Shown piece after piece: positions 1 through 9,275 of a stretch of DNA of 17,642 nt; positions within the stretch are counted from its first letter, which is position 1; every line of letters begins with the position of its first letter. The notes below the pieces were generated by a model that did no database searches, was not told the DNA's origin, and saw only the letters and a list, made by a program, of their open reading frames with translations. Source of the stretch: Trachipleistophora hominis (Eukaryota; Microsporidia; Pleistophoridae). Both the position numbers and the translations under genes were made by a program. The DNA is taken from assembly GCA_000316135.1 (NCBI GenBank), contig JH993832.1, forward strand, positions 257,330 through 274,971, read 5' to 3'.

Positions 1-645
1 ACCGACTTTTAAAAAATAAAAAAATAGTACTTTAACGGTGCAAAAGCTCGTTTTTTAAACGCACCATGCGGTTATCCATTCTAGCAAGCGCGATATGATG
101 AAGTAATCTGGTTAATGCAAGAGAAGAGCGAAACGAATGAATAAGCGTAGAAAATTGTAGCCAGCTATATTCTATGATTAAGTTTCGTGAATAATTACTA
201 TTTCACTTTTTATCACTTGATTAAGTGCTATAGCCTTTGAACAGAACAAGTAAAAGATGTTCATCAAATATTCATTAAATGTATGACTTGTCTGTCATAG
301 GGGGGAGTCAACCTCTAATTAATGTATAACATTAAATGTTTATTAGATTAAACTTTATTTTAGATACTGAACCTGTAATTTTCAACAAATTACCGACAAA
401 TAATGCATCACTTTGCTCTGTCAAAAATGTTGTGCTTACGCTTGAATGGACTTAAAATGAAGTATTTCTGTAAAAAATTTGAGCCGGGAATGTCAACAAT
501 AATAAATAAACAATGTTCCTCTAACAATTGCAAGTATTCTATCAGCAGAGAGTAATGAACAAGAGCGAAAAATAATTTTATTTTTAGAATGGTACTAAAT
601 ACGTGTGAGAAGCATTGGATGCGTTGATATTAAAAGAAGCTTTAC
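1..645. other. AT-rich gene-free spacer
   Basis: No open frame or RNA gene could be supported here. The only notable structure is the hairpin/G6 site at 282-335, listed separately. The stretch is the 3' flank of the minus-strand Arc1-like gene that ends at 646. Confidence 0.6.
282..335. repeat. Two perfect hairpins flanking a G6 run (site D)
   Basis: TATGAC (282-287) pairs with GTCATA (294-299) and is followed directly by six G (300-305). TTAATGT (319-325) pairs with ACATTAA (329-335) around a 3-nt loop. Runs of six G appear only here and in repeat copies A and B of this window, so the site may be a degenerate relative. There is no other sequence similarity I can defend. Confidence 0.35.
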
Positions 646-1620
646 TTAGCTCACCGATGCGTTTGATAATTTAGACATAATCTCCTTCCCAGCGCAAAGT
701 ACTATCTTGTCCTTAAAAACCAGCTTATTGTTCCTGATTTTAAGCTCCGACATCACTTCAGAAAACGCCTCGTTGCTTTTACTGATCTTTGGAACGTTAA
801 AATTTCGTATCACCGGTCGCTTCTCTCCGGCCAGGTACAATTTCTCTCCAGGGATGTCTACGGGTGCCTGAAGAACTTCTAAATTATCACCATCTTTCGC
901 ACAGAGTATCATTCCATTACTCACCTCGCCACGAAACTTGGATTTTTGCATGTTCACAATAAAAAGAAAGCTCTTACCCTTCATATCCTCCATTTCCATC
1001 TTTCCTCTCAGGCCGCTCACAACCTGTAGCTCATCGTTGCCCAGATAGACCTTCTCCACGTACAACGAATCGGCGTTCGTGTGCTCCTTGATGTCCACAA
1101 TACGGCCAATTCGTATGTCAAGCATTTCAAAATCAACGATTTCAATTTCCTTAAATTCTATAAGTTTTATCAATCTCGCTTGAAATTCGTCAAACCATCC
1201 TTTCTCAACGAGTGAATACTTAACGCCTTCCTTTATTGATTTGTACACGCGCGCGAACAACACGAGATCGGCCAGTGTCAGGAATTTCCCGTTTATGTAA
1301 TTGTGCAGCGGAATATTGCTCGGCACATTCTCCCCATCACACTCCTTTTTATGCTGCGTGAGCGACACAAGCACCTTTCGAGGACTAAGCTGGCGCATGC
1401 GTTGTATCTCTGCTACTACCTCGTCATTGAGTAGGTCTAAGTCGTGCGGATCACATTTACATAAACTTATCAACTGGTTCATCACGTTCTTAATTCCTAC
1501 GTACTCTTCGTCCTGTATCTTCAAACTGAAAATATCCGACTCTTGCAGTTCTATAGGCAGGTTTAAGTATGATATAGCAAATAAAAGGTCTTCTTCGGCG
1601 GGAGTGTACGATAAAATCAT
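646..1620 (-). CDS. Arc1/EMAPII-like tRNA-binding protein
   Basis: A 324-residue protein with a C-terminal tRNA-binding domain of the Arc1p/EMAPII/TyrRS-C type at about residues 163-265. It shows the family signatures LDIRIGRIVDI (167-177), HTNADSLYVEKV (180-191), VVSGL (200-204) and VNMQKSKFRGEVSNGMILCA (222-241). Residues about 80-155, including YINGKFLTLADLVLFARVY, resemble the C-terminal half of a GST-like domain, as in Arc1p and MetRS/GluRS appendages. In yeast Arc1p the GST-like part docks Met- and Glu-tRNA synthetases and the C-terminal domain delivers tRNA; that role here is by family. No synthetase catalytic motif is present, so it is a free cofactor, not a fused enzyme. About 60 residues follow the domain and are unassigned. 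The start has CCC 8 nt upstream (1629-1631). Divergent from SDA1. Confidence 0.85.
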   Translation of the reverse strand: MILSYTPAEEDLLFAISYLNLPIELQESDIFSLKIQDEEYVGIKNVMNQLISLCKCDPHDLDLLNDEVVAEIQRMRQLSPRKVLVSLTQHKKECDGENVPSNIPLHNYINGKFLTLADLVLFARVYKSIKEGVKYSLVEKGWFDEFQARLIKLIEFKEIEIVDFEMLDIRIGRIVDIKEHTNADSLYVEKVYLGNDELQVVSGLRGKMEMEDMKGKSFLFIVNMQKSKFRGEVSNGMILCAKDGDNLEVLQAPVDIPGEKLYLAGEKRPVIRNFNVPKISKSNEAFSEVMSELKIRNNKLVFKDKIVLCAGKEIMSKLSNASVS

Positions 1621-1628
1621 TTTCGGAT

Positions 1629-1631
1629 GGG
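1629..1631 (-). promoter_or_regulatory. CCC start-proximal motif of the Arc1-like gene
   Basis: On the minus strand CCC lies 8 nt before the ATG at 1620. An AT-rich TATA-like stretch lies about 24-32 nt upstream (near 1644-1652). CCC/GGG motifs just before start codons are a known microsporidian signal; the match here is by eye. Confidence 0.5.
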
Positions 1632-2073
1632 TTTTGAATTTCTGTATTTAATAAAAAGGGGCAAACGTCAATTTTTTCATTTGCCAGGAATTCAGTCGCA
1701 CGTACGTGTCTGACGTTGTAATTACTCAATAAATTACGCTATGAGAGTTCTTTTGAACCTATTAATTTAATATAATGGGCGTTCAGAAAAAAATATGATT
1801 GCCCAGTTGGTATGAAAGTAAAAAACATGCCCGTTGATAAACTAAACAATTTTTGAGCGTTCAAATTCATTTCTTTATCGATGGCTTTGCGGTGTTATAG
1901 AACAGAAATTTTTTTTTAAAACACTAAAAGCCTGTGAAACTTGCAGTTTTATCTTTTTTATGGAAGACGTATTTAATTATTTTCATCACACACATCATCC
2001 AACCAAACATTCTTCTGGTCCTTTAGGACTGATCACGGCCCAGTCCCCGGTTCTTGAAGCGTTTTTACTCTTA
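1632..2073. other. Divergent intergenic region between Arc1-like gene and SDA1
   Basis: An AT-rich spacer that must carry promoters for both flanking divergent genes. An in-frame ATG at 1960 would extend SDA1 by 41 residues, but it has no CCC motif. Those residues (rich in H, T and P at the start) do not resemble a typical SDA1 N-terminus. No other gene is seen. Confidence 0.5.
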
Positions 2074-2077
2074 CCCC
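2074..2077 (+). promoter_or_regulatory. CCCC start-proximal motif of SDA1
   Basis: CCCC ends 5 nt before ATG 2083. The same 5-nt spacing is seen at the SAC3, EF-1alpha and LRR starts. This favours 2083 over the upstream in-frame ATG at 1960. Confidence 0.55.
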
Positions 2078-2082
2078 GGAAA

Positions 2083-3519
2083 ATGGATTTGGAACGCTTA
2101 CAGGCAAAGATAAAAAAGCAGCCAGAGGTATACCAAAACGAGTACATCTCAATGATTAAAACGTACCAGTCATTACTTAACGTGCCTCCACTGCCTGATC
2201 ATATGGCTGTCTTACAATTCCTTGTTTCAGTCTGCCACTTATACGATGTGCAGATTGGCAAATTCATACTGAGCCATTTCAGAGCAGAAAACGATGACAC
2301 AAGACGAAAAGAAATTTTATATTTGATGGGCAGCGTTAGAAGAAAAGGTTTGCTGTGTAGAGGAGATTTTGTGGGCGCAGTTTTTGAATGCGAATTTAAG
2401 TTAGACCTGTTGAGAATCGCAAACGATACCTTTTTTGATGAACATGCGGGAAAATCAAAGATAACAGGCCTGTCTGAACCGGATAGTACCGATAAATACG
2501 ACAGTTTCTTTTTAAATGATGTTGTACTTAGCACCGTAGAAATATTCAAGCAGTACTATTACACGGGCACTAAATCACAGAAGAAGACAGCACTTTTCTT
2601 CCTGATCTACGTGTACGATCATACAGAAGCTAAGCTTAACGGTGTTATAATGGACGCGTTGAAAGATGAATGCGTGCAGGGATTGGTTATTAACTACGTG
2701 CTTGGTCTTTTAACACTCACCAAGGATGAACCAGGCGTAAAAATGAAAATGAAGAAGAAACAGAACAGAGGAAAGAAAGGCTTTGATTACGAGCGGTTCA
2801 GAGAGGAACAGCGAATGACCAGAGAGAAGGCAAAAAGAGACAAAGAAAAGAAAAAAGACAAAAGAAAGAGCATTGCCGATGTTGTGGTAAACAGCATGTC
2901 TGTCGAGGAAATAGTAAACTGCGGTAAAAAAGGGGATACAAGTGCTGATGACATGTATGACCATTTTAGAAAAGATGGTGCGGCCATGAAGGTGATAAGA
3001 GACATAGATGATCCAAAATCAGTAATTGATTTACTTCTTGATCAGATAAAGGGACGAAGAGACGTACGATCCACGCGGCTAAAGAAACTAAAAATAATTT
3101 CGCTTATAAAATCGTACTTCAAAGTGCCCGTCAGGATAAATGACATCCTTTTAAAAATGATTGATCCTTCAAAAGACGACCTGCCCGTTGTAATGCACAT
3201 TCTCATACGAAGTATAGAACGTTCCGAGGCACGGAGCATCGTGCACAAGATCAATCACCTGTTCTGCACGAGAAAGGACGATGATATGAAAAGTTATGGA
3301 TTGAATTTGTTAAAGGAGATTGTCTTGCTGAACAGAGATGATGATGTTGTATTTGAGATACGAAGCATAGCAGCAGAGTTTAGAAATTGTAAGACTAAGG
3401 CAGTGTTTCACACGTATTGTGCACTCATGAGAGCAATCAAATACGGAGTTACAGATAACAAGAGCGTTGAATATTCGGAGAAAAGAAAGAAAACGGCCCT
3501 GTGCAGCGATAAAATATAA
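2083..3519 (+). CDS. SDA1: SDA1-like 60S ribosome biogenesis protein
   Basis: 478 residues from ATG 2083. The N-terminus (LQAKIKKQPEVYQNEYI, then a run ending FLVSVCHLYD near 46-55) follows the family pattern LQ-x-I-kr-P-x-Y-x-x-E-(F/Y) found at the start of SDA1. Residues about 218-264 are a strongly basic Lys/Arg segment, probably nucleolar targeting. IDDPKSVIDLLLDQIKG (308-324), then KLKIISLIKSYFKV (335-348) and the helical repeats to about 450, match the conserved C-terminal SDA1 region. In yeast, SDA1 acts in nucleolar/nuclear pre-60S maturation and export. The protein is much shorter than yeast SDA1 (about 770 aa), the usual microsporidian shrinkage. An extended start at 1960 (519 aa) cannot be excluded. 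Identification rests on recalled family pattern, not a search. Confidence 0.85.
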   Translation: MDLERLQAKIKKQPEVYQNEYISMIKTYQSLLNVPPLPDHMAVLQFLVSVCHLYDVQIGKFILSHFRAENDDTRRKEILYLMGSVRRKGLLCRGDFVGAVFECEFKLDLLRIANDTFFDEHAGKSKITGLSEPDSTDKYDSFFLNDVVLSTVEIFKQYYYTGTKSQKKTALFFLIYVYDHTEAKLNGVIMDALKDECVQGLVINYVLGLLTLTKDEPGVKMKMKKKQNRGKKGFDYERFREEQRMTREKAKRDKEKKKDKRKSIADVVVNSMSVEEIVNCGKKGDTSADDMYDHFRKDGAAMKVIRDIDDPKSVIDLLLDQIKGRRDVRSTRLKKLKIISLIKSYFKVPVRINDILLKMIDPSKDDLPVVMHILIRSIERSEARSIVHKINHLFCTRKDDDMKSYGLNLLKEIVLLNRDDDVVFEIRSIAAEFRNCKTKAVFHTYCALMRAIKYGVTDNKSVEYSEKRKKTALCSDKI

Positions 3520-3625
3520 AAAGAAGAAACGCTCGTGCACAAACAAAAATGTTTTAAAACGTGGCGTTCAGCACGTGAACGTAATTAAATGCCCTTTCAG
3601 CTCAACAAATGTATTTACGATTCAT

Positions 3626-3663
3626 GACAGAGTGAATGGACGAGTTCACTCAATTAAACTGTC
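3626..3663. other. Inverted repeat downstream of SDA1
   Basis: GAGTGAA (3630-3636) pairs perfectly with TTCACTC (3645-3651) over an 8-nt loop. An outer GACA (3626-3629) can pair with TGTC (3660-3663) across an AT bulge. It lies about 110 bp past the SDA1 stop and could be a 3' end structure; function unknown. Confidence 0.35.
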
Positions 3664-3924
3664 CTAATAAGGATTATACCTTGATAACACATCCTAATAA
3701 TTTAAATATCTACGCTATAAATACGTGAATGATAGTTCATCGCTGTATATTTACCATTAGTACGGTTATCAAGCAATACCAACACTTTTTATGTTTTAAT
3801 TAGGTAGTACGTATGAACGAGATAATTAAACTGATTTTAAGTAAAAAACGCTTTTTATAAAAGACGTATTTAATTATTCTGTCAAAAATACCTATTAAAC
3901 ACGTTTTTCTGGCATATTATCTCC

Positions 3925-3975
3925 TACCACAGCTTTCTCGGTCTTTTATACGATGGCTATTACTAATTTTTTTGC
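3925..3975 (+). ncRNA. Possible U5-like snRNA core (weak)
   Basis: GTCTTTTATA (3941-3950) resembles the invariant U5 loop GCCUUUUAY with one C-to-U and one C-to-U-type change. Short flanking complementarity (AGC...TCG with CGA...GCT) could close it through an internal loop. AATTTTTTTG (3965-3974) is a plausible Sm-binding site at the expected side. The stem is short, no 3' hairpin is clear, and such motifs arise by chance in AT-rich DNA. Confidence 0.15.
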
Positions 3976-4323
3976 TTGAAAGTCTGTTTAATTACTGCAT
4001 ATTTCCTCACACACCAAACGAACTCTCCTGGCGCGCTGACCATGGCCTCGATGACCGTTGGTTCATAGAAGCTATTACTGATCTGTTGCATTTTTACTCG
4101 TGAGCTGAGATTAATCGCCTATCTACTCTCCTCAGCAGACGTTACAACTGTAGGATGCGTTTAAACAGCAGAGAATTAAAATTTCGCTGCTCACGTCCAT
4201 TTGTCTATTTCATACGTTCATCGTTGTTTTCACCAAACTAAGTTTTTCATTCGTTTGTGCATCGGGAACGCCGATCAAACAAAAACTTTTGCCTGGTAAA
4301 TTTCATGTTCCGCAATTTCATCA

Positions 4324-4327
4324 CCCC
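4324..4327 (+). promoter_or_regulatory. CCCC start-proximal motif of SAC3-like gene
   Basis: CCCC ends 5 nt before ATG 4333, the same geometry as at SDA1, EF-1alpha and the large LRR gene. Supports this start. Confidence 0.55.
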
Positions 4328-4332
4328 ATACG

Positions 4333-6189
4333 ATGGAGACTCTCAAACAGGAGTACGACCGTCTTCTCAACGAACGCAGCAAAAAGCAGGCACCAATTGG
4401 CAAAATAAACGGGTCGTGCCAGTCGTTCTGCCCGTATTTTGAAATGGTTGAACGGAGGCTGAGAAACGACGTAAGTCGTTTTGAGAAAGATTTTATGATC
4501 AAGAAGTACGTGAGGAGTGCCGCTGGTAGAAATAAGGCACTTGAAGAGGATGTACGCCCCTTGCCTGTCCTGTGCAGCTGTTTCGATTACTTGATGGACG
4601 TGCTTGAAGGATGTTGCAAGGCTATGGAAAACGCTATGCGACCAGCTGGTGCTGATGAAAGTGCCAATTTAGCGATAAGCACGCCAAATAGTACGGATGA
4701 TAAAGATCTGGACATTGATGGTGTGCCATCGTTGTTTGAGGTCTATAAATTTGTTGAGGATCGAACTCGTGCAATACGCCTGGACATTTCTGTACAGGAA
4801 CTCTCCTGTGGGAGAACGGTGGTGCTTCTCCAGCAGATCTGCAATTTTCACATCGTTTTTAATTGCCTGTTGTACGATGACGAAAAATTTGAGGAGCATT
4901 TAAACGCCGATCAAATACGCAGAGTGTTGTTGTCGCTCATGGAGTGCTATAAATTAAGACGAAGCGTGCCGATGACCCTGGATCAGCAGCGGTACTACTC
5001 GTACAACGTAATGTTGAGGATAAGCAGTGATACGGCGTGTTACGGTGATGAGCTGTTCAGCACTGATGATAAGATCGTAAACAACAGCACACACAGCCAA
5101 TACGAGGTTATCAACGATGCGTTTGATCTGCTCTCAGCGGTACAGCGCGGTAATACGTCGCGTTTCTTCAAGTTTATGAAACACGCCGATTTTCTAACGC
5201 GCTGCCTTCTTACCACACAGCTCAGGTACGTGAGACAAGCAGCGATGGACATGTTCAAGATGTGTTTCTATGAAAAAATAGACTGTTCGCTTGTGATGAG
5301 CTGGTTGCACATCACGGATAGAACGTACTTTGAGGGCGAAGGCGTAAAAATTGAAGATGACAAACTGTGCTTCAGGGAAAGGCCTTTCGTGCCTAGAGAG
5401 GTACATGCACGGCTACTCCCTGCTTATGCCGTTTATCCTCTACAAAACATCGCCAATGCGATCAAATACGATGTTTATGAGGTGTTCGTACGAAAAATGG
5501 TACTACACGAGTATACGCGGCTGTTAATAGAAAATTTTATGACCAGAAAAAAGGTGCAGTACCAGTCGCAGCCCGGCATTTCTGCGGACATTAATCAGGT
5601 AATGATATTCATATACCGTAAATACGCGTACCACTTGTCTATAAAAATGGTTCTCAACAACATTTACATTCAAAGGATGGATTTGATTGTAAAATGGCAG
5701 CAAAAGGCAAAGAAGAAAAGGAATAAACGAAAATTGCTGCTCGTAGTGCTTGAAAAAACCGTTTCGGCCGCGATGTTTCGACAACGAGTTAAGAACTCGC
5801 CACTAAAACCCTCATTCATAGATTACAGACCAGATTTGAACGTAGAAGAAATGCTGCCATACAAAATGGTCCTTTTTGTCACGGCGAAGAAACACCATGA
5901 GCAAATTAAAAACACGTTCTACATGCTTAACAAGGTTGTGTGCCTGCCCAACAGTCCAGCAATAAACTTAGAACAAATTGTTGAGAGCGCCAATTACATT
6001 GTCAAGCGAAAATTGAGCACGATGATTGATGTTTCACAAAAAGAAAAGACGATGGCGGTGATGTGTAGCTTGATAGAGAACAAAAGGAATCCTCAGTTGA
6101 AGGACGTTATGATCAAATTTGAAAGGAGAGGTATTTTAGACGATATAGACGTGTATTACGAGGACAAAGACGGCACAAATAATGTGTAG
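4333..6189 (+). CDS. SAC3: SAC3/GANP family mRNA export factor
   Basis: 618 residues. Near the N-terminus the family signature G-x-C-x-x-x-C-P-x-x-E-x-x-x-R is present at 27-41 (GSCQSFCPYFEMVER). It is followed by KKYVRSAAG (57-65), a RPLP segment (75-78), and FVEDRTRAIRLDISVQ (140-155), which matches the conserved DRtRaIRqD core. The rest to about 350 is helical like the PCI-type Sac3 domain and includes GEGVKIEDDKLCF near 335-347. Sac3 is the scaffold of TREX-2, coupling transcription to mRNA export at nuclear pores. Family members of the Thp3/LENG8 type share this domain, so the exact orthologue is uncertain. The C-terminal half (about 360-618) is basic and poorly conserved; a Lys/Arg cluster lies near 455-470. 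The start has CCCC 5 nt upstream. Confidence 0.8.
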   Translation: METLKQEYDRLLNERSKKQAPIGKINGSCQSFCPYFEMVERRLRNDVSRFEKDFMIKKYVRSAAGRNKALEEDVRPLPVLCSCFDYLMDVLEGCCKAMENAMRPAGADESANLAISTPNSTDDKDLDIDGVPSLFEVYKFVEDRTRAIRLDISVQELSCGRTVVLLQQICNFHIVFNCLLYDDEKFEEHLNADQIRRVLLSLMECYKLRRSVPMTLDQQRYYSYNVMLRISSDTACYGDELFSTDDKIVNNSTHSQYEVINDAFDLLSAVQRGNTSRFFKFMKHADFLTRCLLTTQLRYVRQAAMDMFKMCFYEKIDCSLVMSWLHITDRTYFEGEGVKIEDDKLCFRERPFVPREVHARLLPAYAVYPLQNIANAIKYDVYEVFVRKMVLHEYTRLLIENFMTRKKVQYQSQPGISADINQVMIFIYRKYAYHLSIKMVLNNIYIQRMDLIVKWQQKAKKKRNKRKLLLVVLEKTVSAAMFRQRVKNSPLKPSFIDYRPDLNVEEMLPYKMVLFVTAKKHHEQIKNTFYMLNKVVCLPNSPAINLEQIVESANYIVKRKLSTMIDVSQKEKTMAVMCSLIENKRNPQLKDVMIKFERRGILDDIDVYYEDKDGTNNV

Positions 6190-6374
6190 ATAGTTAATTA
6201 TGAAATCATGACAAACAAATTAAATTTAGTTTACGATTTAATTATCACTGCTGGCGTTGAAATTAAATCTCTTACGTCACATCTGAATAAAACAGATCAT
6301 TTAATGATGGCAAGAGTTATTACCTCCTCATGTCAATATTAGGTGAAGTATTCTCTTTAAATAACGCTGGAAAA
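6190..6374. other. Convergent 3' spacer
   Basis: A 185-bp AT-rich gap between two convergent stop codons. Nothing recognisable besides AT-rich 3' flanks. Confidence 0.5.
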
Positions 6375-7205
6375 TCAGCACTTGCCGTTGATTTCTGTCT
6401 CCTTTTTTAGATCATAGCCTATTCTTGTGCAGATCGCACACGCACCTTCCTTGCTGAGCATTAGCGAATAGCTGCCGGCCCTTTTCTTTACAAACCCGTA
6501 TTTCACAAGTTTATTCAGAGCCATTAAAATTTTAAAACTGTTATTTTCTTCGTTGTTCATTTTTTGTATATTTCGTAGAATATCACCAAATTTCTTGAAA
6601 TAGCACAACGAAAAGATCAGAGCACTTTCTAACCAGGACAGATCGGGAATAATTTGTTGTTTGGATGGTTTCATTTGCGAACTTAATTGCGTTAACGTAT
6701 AGAACTTGTAATACTTCTTGATCAACAGATCAATCTCAGCATTACATACCGTTTTTTGTTCATCAACAGGGTGTGTATTACGTTTAAGAACGCCTTTCTT
6801 CTTACCTTGCAGTGTTTTTGCTTTATTATTCTTCTCGTTCATATAATATTGTTCATCGAGATGCATTTCTCGTAGATATTCACATGCCTCGTCCTGTTTA
6901 AACGTAAAGACAACGTGCAGTAATCCATGAACAACGCATCCACCAATCAAAATAAAACATGCACCAGCATCATATTCAAAAACATCATTTTCTGTGTCAT
7001 TAATGACCACATTGATGAGTTTGTTGGTGTATACGAGGTTAAACGTGTTCTTCATAGATCGATACGTTACTCGGTACACCAGCCCAATGTGTTTAAAAAT
7101 GTTTAGAATGGTTTGATGTGATTCAACCGTCAGCAGTTGAATCTTGTACGATTTTTCATGTGTTACAATTTTGAGAAGCGGTGTGAGACATTCGAACGAT
7201 ACCAT
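6375..7205 (-). CDS. Unrecognised protein, possible C-terminal winged helix
   Basis: I do not recognise this gene. From the chosen start (MVSFECLTPLLKIV) it has 276 residues. The first 125 or so look like an alpha/beta domain with a hydrophobic strand-rich stretch (CFILIGGCVVHGLLHVVFTF). A basic linker follows (AKTLQGKKKGVLKRN). The C-terminal 100 residues are helical and end in a helix plus beta-wing-like pattern (LMALNKLVKYGFVKKRAGSYSLMLSKEG), suggesting a winged-helix fold such as in transcription or PCI-type subunits. That is inference only. No signal peptide or obvious membrane anchor is seen. The frame is open upstream to ATG 7340 (321 aa). The start at 7205 was preferred because CCC lies 3 nt before it, an unusually short spacing, so the start is uncertain. 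Convergent with the SAC3-like gene. Confidence 0.65.
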   Translation of the reverse strand: MVSFECLTPLLKIVTHEKSYKIQLLTVESHQTILNIFKHIGLVYRVTYRSMKNTFNLVYTNKLINVVINDTENDVFEYDAGACFILIGGCVVHGLLHVVFTFKQDEACEYLREMHLDEQYYMNEKNNKAKTLQGKKKGVLKRNTHPVDEQKTVCNAEIDLLIKKYYKFYTLTQLSSQMKPSKQQIIPDLSWLESALIFSLCYFKKFGDILRNIQKMNNEENNSFKILMALNKLVKYGFVKKRAGSYSLMLSKEGACAICTRIGYDLKKETEINGKC

Positions 7206-7208
7206 GGA

Positions 7209-7211
7209 GGG
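7209..7211 (-). promoter_or_regulatory. Possible CCC start-proximal motif
   Basis: On the minus strand CCC lies 3 nt before ATG 7205, closer than the 5-8 nt seen at other genes here. It overlaps the codon after an alternative in-frame ATG at 7214, so it may instead be coding. Confidence 0.3.
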
Positions 7212-9267
7212 CATTTTAACAAAGGAATGTAATTTTGTGTTAAATACAGGGATGGCATAGAGGGACGAGGCAAATGCACGAATACAGTGTTTAGAGCTAC
7301 CATGGCGGGTCATGTTGATGATACAATACATGTGAGACAACGTATATTATTTTATATCATGGACAGTAAAGTACTCATTAAAGTATTGTTTGTTACGTAA
7401 CATAGTTTTGTCCTTCTGTTCAGCTGAAAGGGATAAGTTCTTAAAAATCAGTAACTCATCACGATTTTCTATCAGGAAGCTTAACATGATCATCTAACGC
7501 ATGCTCCCTGATATCTCAAATTACGCTAATTAAATCAACTTAATTAATAACATAAGACAAACCACGATTTAATAAACACAGCGTTTTAGTGTGCCTCATA
7601 CTGTTTAGTAAATAACTATCTAAAACGTTTGAAAGAACAATTTGATGTAATATACGCGCGCTAGATATTTAGTGTTATCCTCCCATTATAATTTTACTTA
7701 AAAATAAGTTTTAGTGTATCAAGGATGCAATATGATGTAGTATTATACTCTAAATTCTTCTATGGTTTGATAGCGCTACTTTTTCTCGGAATTAGCATTT
7801 CAAAGACGAAAATACTATCCTCTCAAAAATGAGACACTGTAAGACAAGTGAAAAAAGATAATGATACACTTGAACAATATTTATTTATTATTATGGTATT
7901 TATTAAAAGCATCGTGGTATCGTTTGTTAATCGTTACAAGGTAAAACCATTTACTATTTTCTTAGCATCGTTTTCTAAACAAAACACAAAGCGAATACAT
8001 TTCTTTATAAACCAGTGCTGAGCAGTTAAAGATGCTCTTAAGCAGAATTATTACTGTCATAGATTAGAGTAATAATTGTAATGTGATCAAAATTTATTCA
8101 GTTGCACCAAGATAAAAGTTCTTTGGTTATAACAACAAAGTGAAATATTTCATTATATTATCAAAATTAGATAAAATATTCTTTATAACAAAGCTTATTA
8201 CTCTTTCTACGTTGAAGTACTTATAAATTACATATTCATACTACAAAAAAGCTTTTATAGATCAGTTTTACGAAGGTTAGACCAACAAGACTTTAAAGTA
8301 CGCAGTAAAAAGAGATGGTTATAGTTTACGAAGTAGTATCTCATTTGTAGATACTTTTCATTTCCATTAAAATATTTTATAATTACTCTTGTTTCTTAAA
8401 AACACGATAGAACGATACATAACATTCAATTGATAGCGGCTCGTTTTCATTATCTACATTTGACAGTATAATTTTGATGATAGTGGAACTATGAGACCTG
8501 TTTGAAAAAATTTATAATAAATTGCGTTTATTGCTCAAAGCCTTTATTCAGTGTAAAAGTGCACGTATGCCAAAAATAGACCAAAACTAAATTATTAAGT
8601 AGTAAATGGGGAATAAACTGTTATTTCGTATCAGTGAAGAGAATTATATCAAATAATGGAATTTTTAAATTAATTAATGCCGGATCAGGAGCAGTTTGTC
8701 GATATGTAATAATGGCAATCAAATTATAGATTAGCTGTCAAATTTGAAAATTCAGACGAATTAGTATTAATTGTTGACGTTTATTTCTAAGCAAGAAATA
8801 TACGTTTAAACTAAGATGTTCTTACACTTGGTACAACTTGCGGTGCTTCAAACACGTACGTAATAGGAATGGTTGTATCAAATTTTTATAAAAATAAAAA
8901 TAAAAAAGTAGACTGTAAGAAATTAGTTACTAACATTCGTATTTTATGGCTCTAAACACTGAATACGGGAAAAGCATACGAAACACGCGGTAAAACATGG
9001 CGGTGGTGCGTGCAGGTACGCTCTGTGATTGTGGGTGTCACACACATTTTTTCATTTTTCTAGAAATTACTCGTGCTCAAAAATGGATAATTTATCCATT
9101 ATAAGACAAACTCGATCAAAATACGAACCTGTTTCGATGGGAAACACGCAGAAAACGAGTGAAAAAATATGCCAATGGTCGAAGAGACATTTATATCTCC
9201 TGCTAAACACGTGTGAAGCGTGTACAAAAAAAATTTTGAAAATTATAAATATAAGAAAAAATTTTAG
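7212..9267. other. Long AT-rich gene-free region
   Basis: About 2 kb with frequent stops in all frames and no recognised gene, tRNA or snRNA. The only open frame of length (from 9029) runs into EF-1alpha in another frame. A small GC-richer patch near 9000-9055 contains the inverted repeat TGTGA/TCACA. The far right carries the EF-1alpha promoter. Such a gap is long for a microsporidian and may hide a fast-evolving or RNA gene. Confidence 0.5.
9244..9251 (+). promoter_or_regulatory. TATA-like box of EF-1alpha
   Basis: TATAAATA lies 24 nt before ATG 9276, with an A-rich stretch between it and the CCC motif. The spacing implies a very short 5' leader, as is common in microsporidia. Confidence 0.45.
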
Positions 9268-9270
9268 CCC
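9268..9270 (+). promoter_or_regulatory. CCC start-proximal motif of EF-1alpha
   Basis: CCC ends 5 nt before ATG 9276. Because this start is fixed by the conserved protein N-terminus, it calibrates the motif for the other genes in the window. Confidence 0.6.
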
Positions 9271-9275
9271 ATCAA

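Larger units (their letters stand above)
3520..4323. other. Intergenic spacer between SDA1 and SAC3-like gene
   Basis: About 800 bp, AT-rich, with no credible open frame. It holds a bipartite hairpin at 3626-3663, a weak U5-like snRNA candidate near 3925-3975, and a 6-bp inverted repeat (GCTGAG with CTCAGC) near 4100-4140. No tRNA could be found. Confidence 0.5.

Noticed and set aside
1800..1875. tRNA with A-box-like GCCCAGTTGG and B-box-like GTTCAAATTC
   Set aside because: The D stem and the T stem cannot pair.
1960..2082. 41-residue N-terminal extension of SDA1
   Set aside because: It does not resemble a typical SDA1 N-terminus, and the CCCC-N5-ATG signal supports 2083; kept only as an alternative.
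4030..4070. U6 snRNA or C/D-box snoRNA fragment (CATGGCC...GATGAC)
   Set aside because: No ACAGAGA box, and box C/D consensus is not met.
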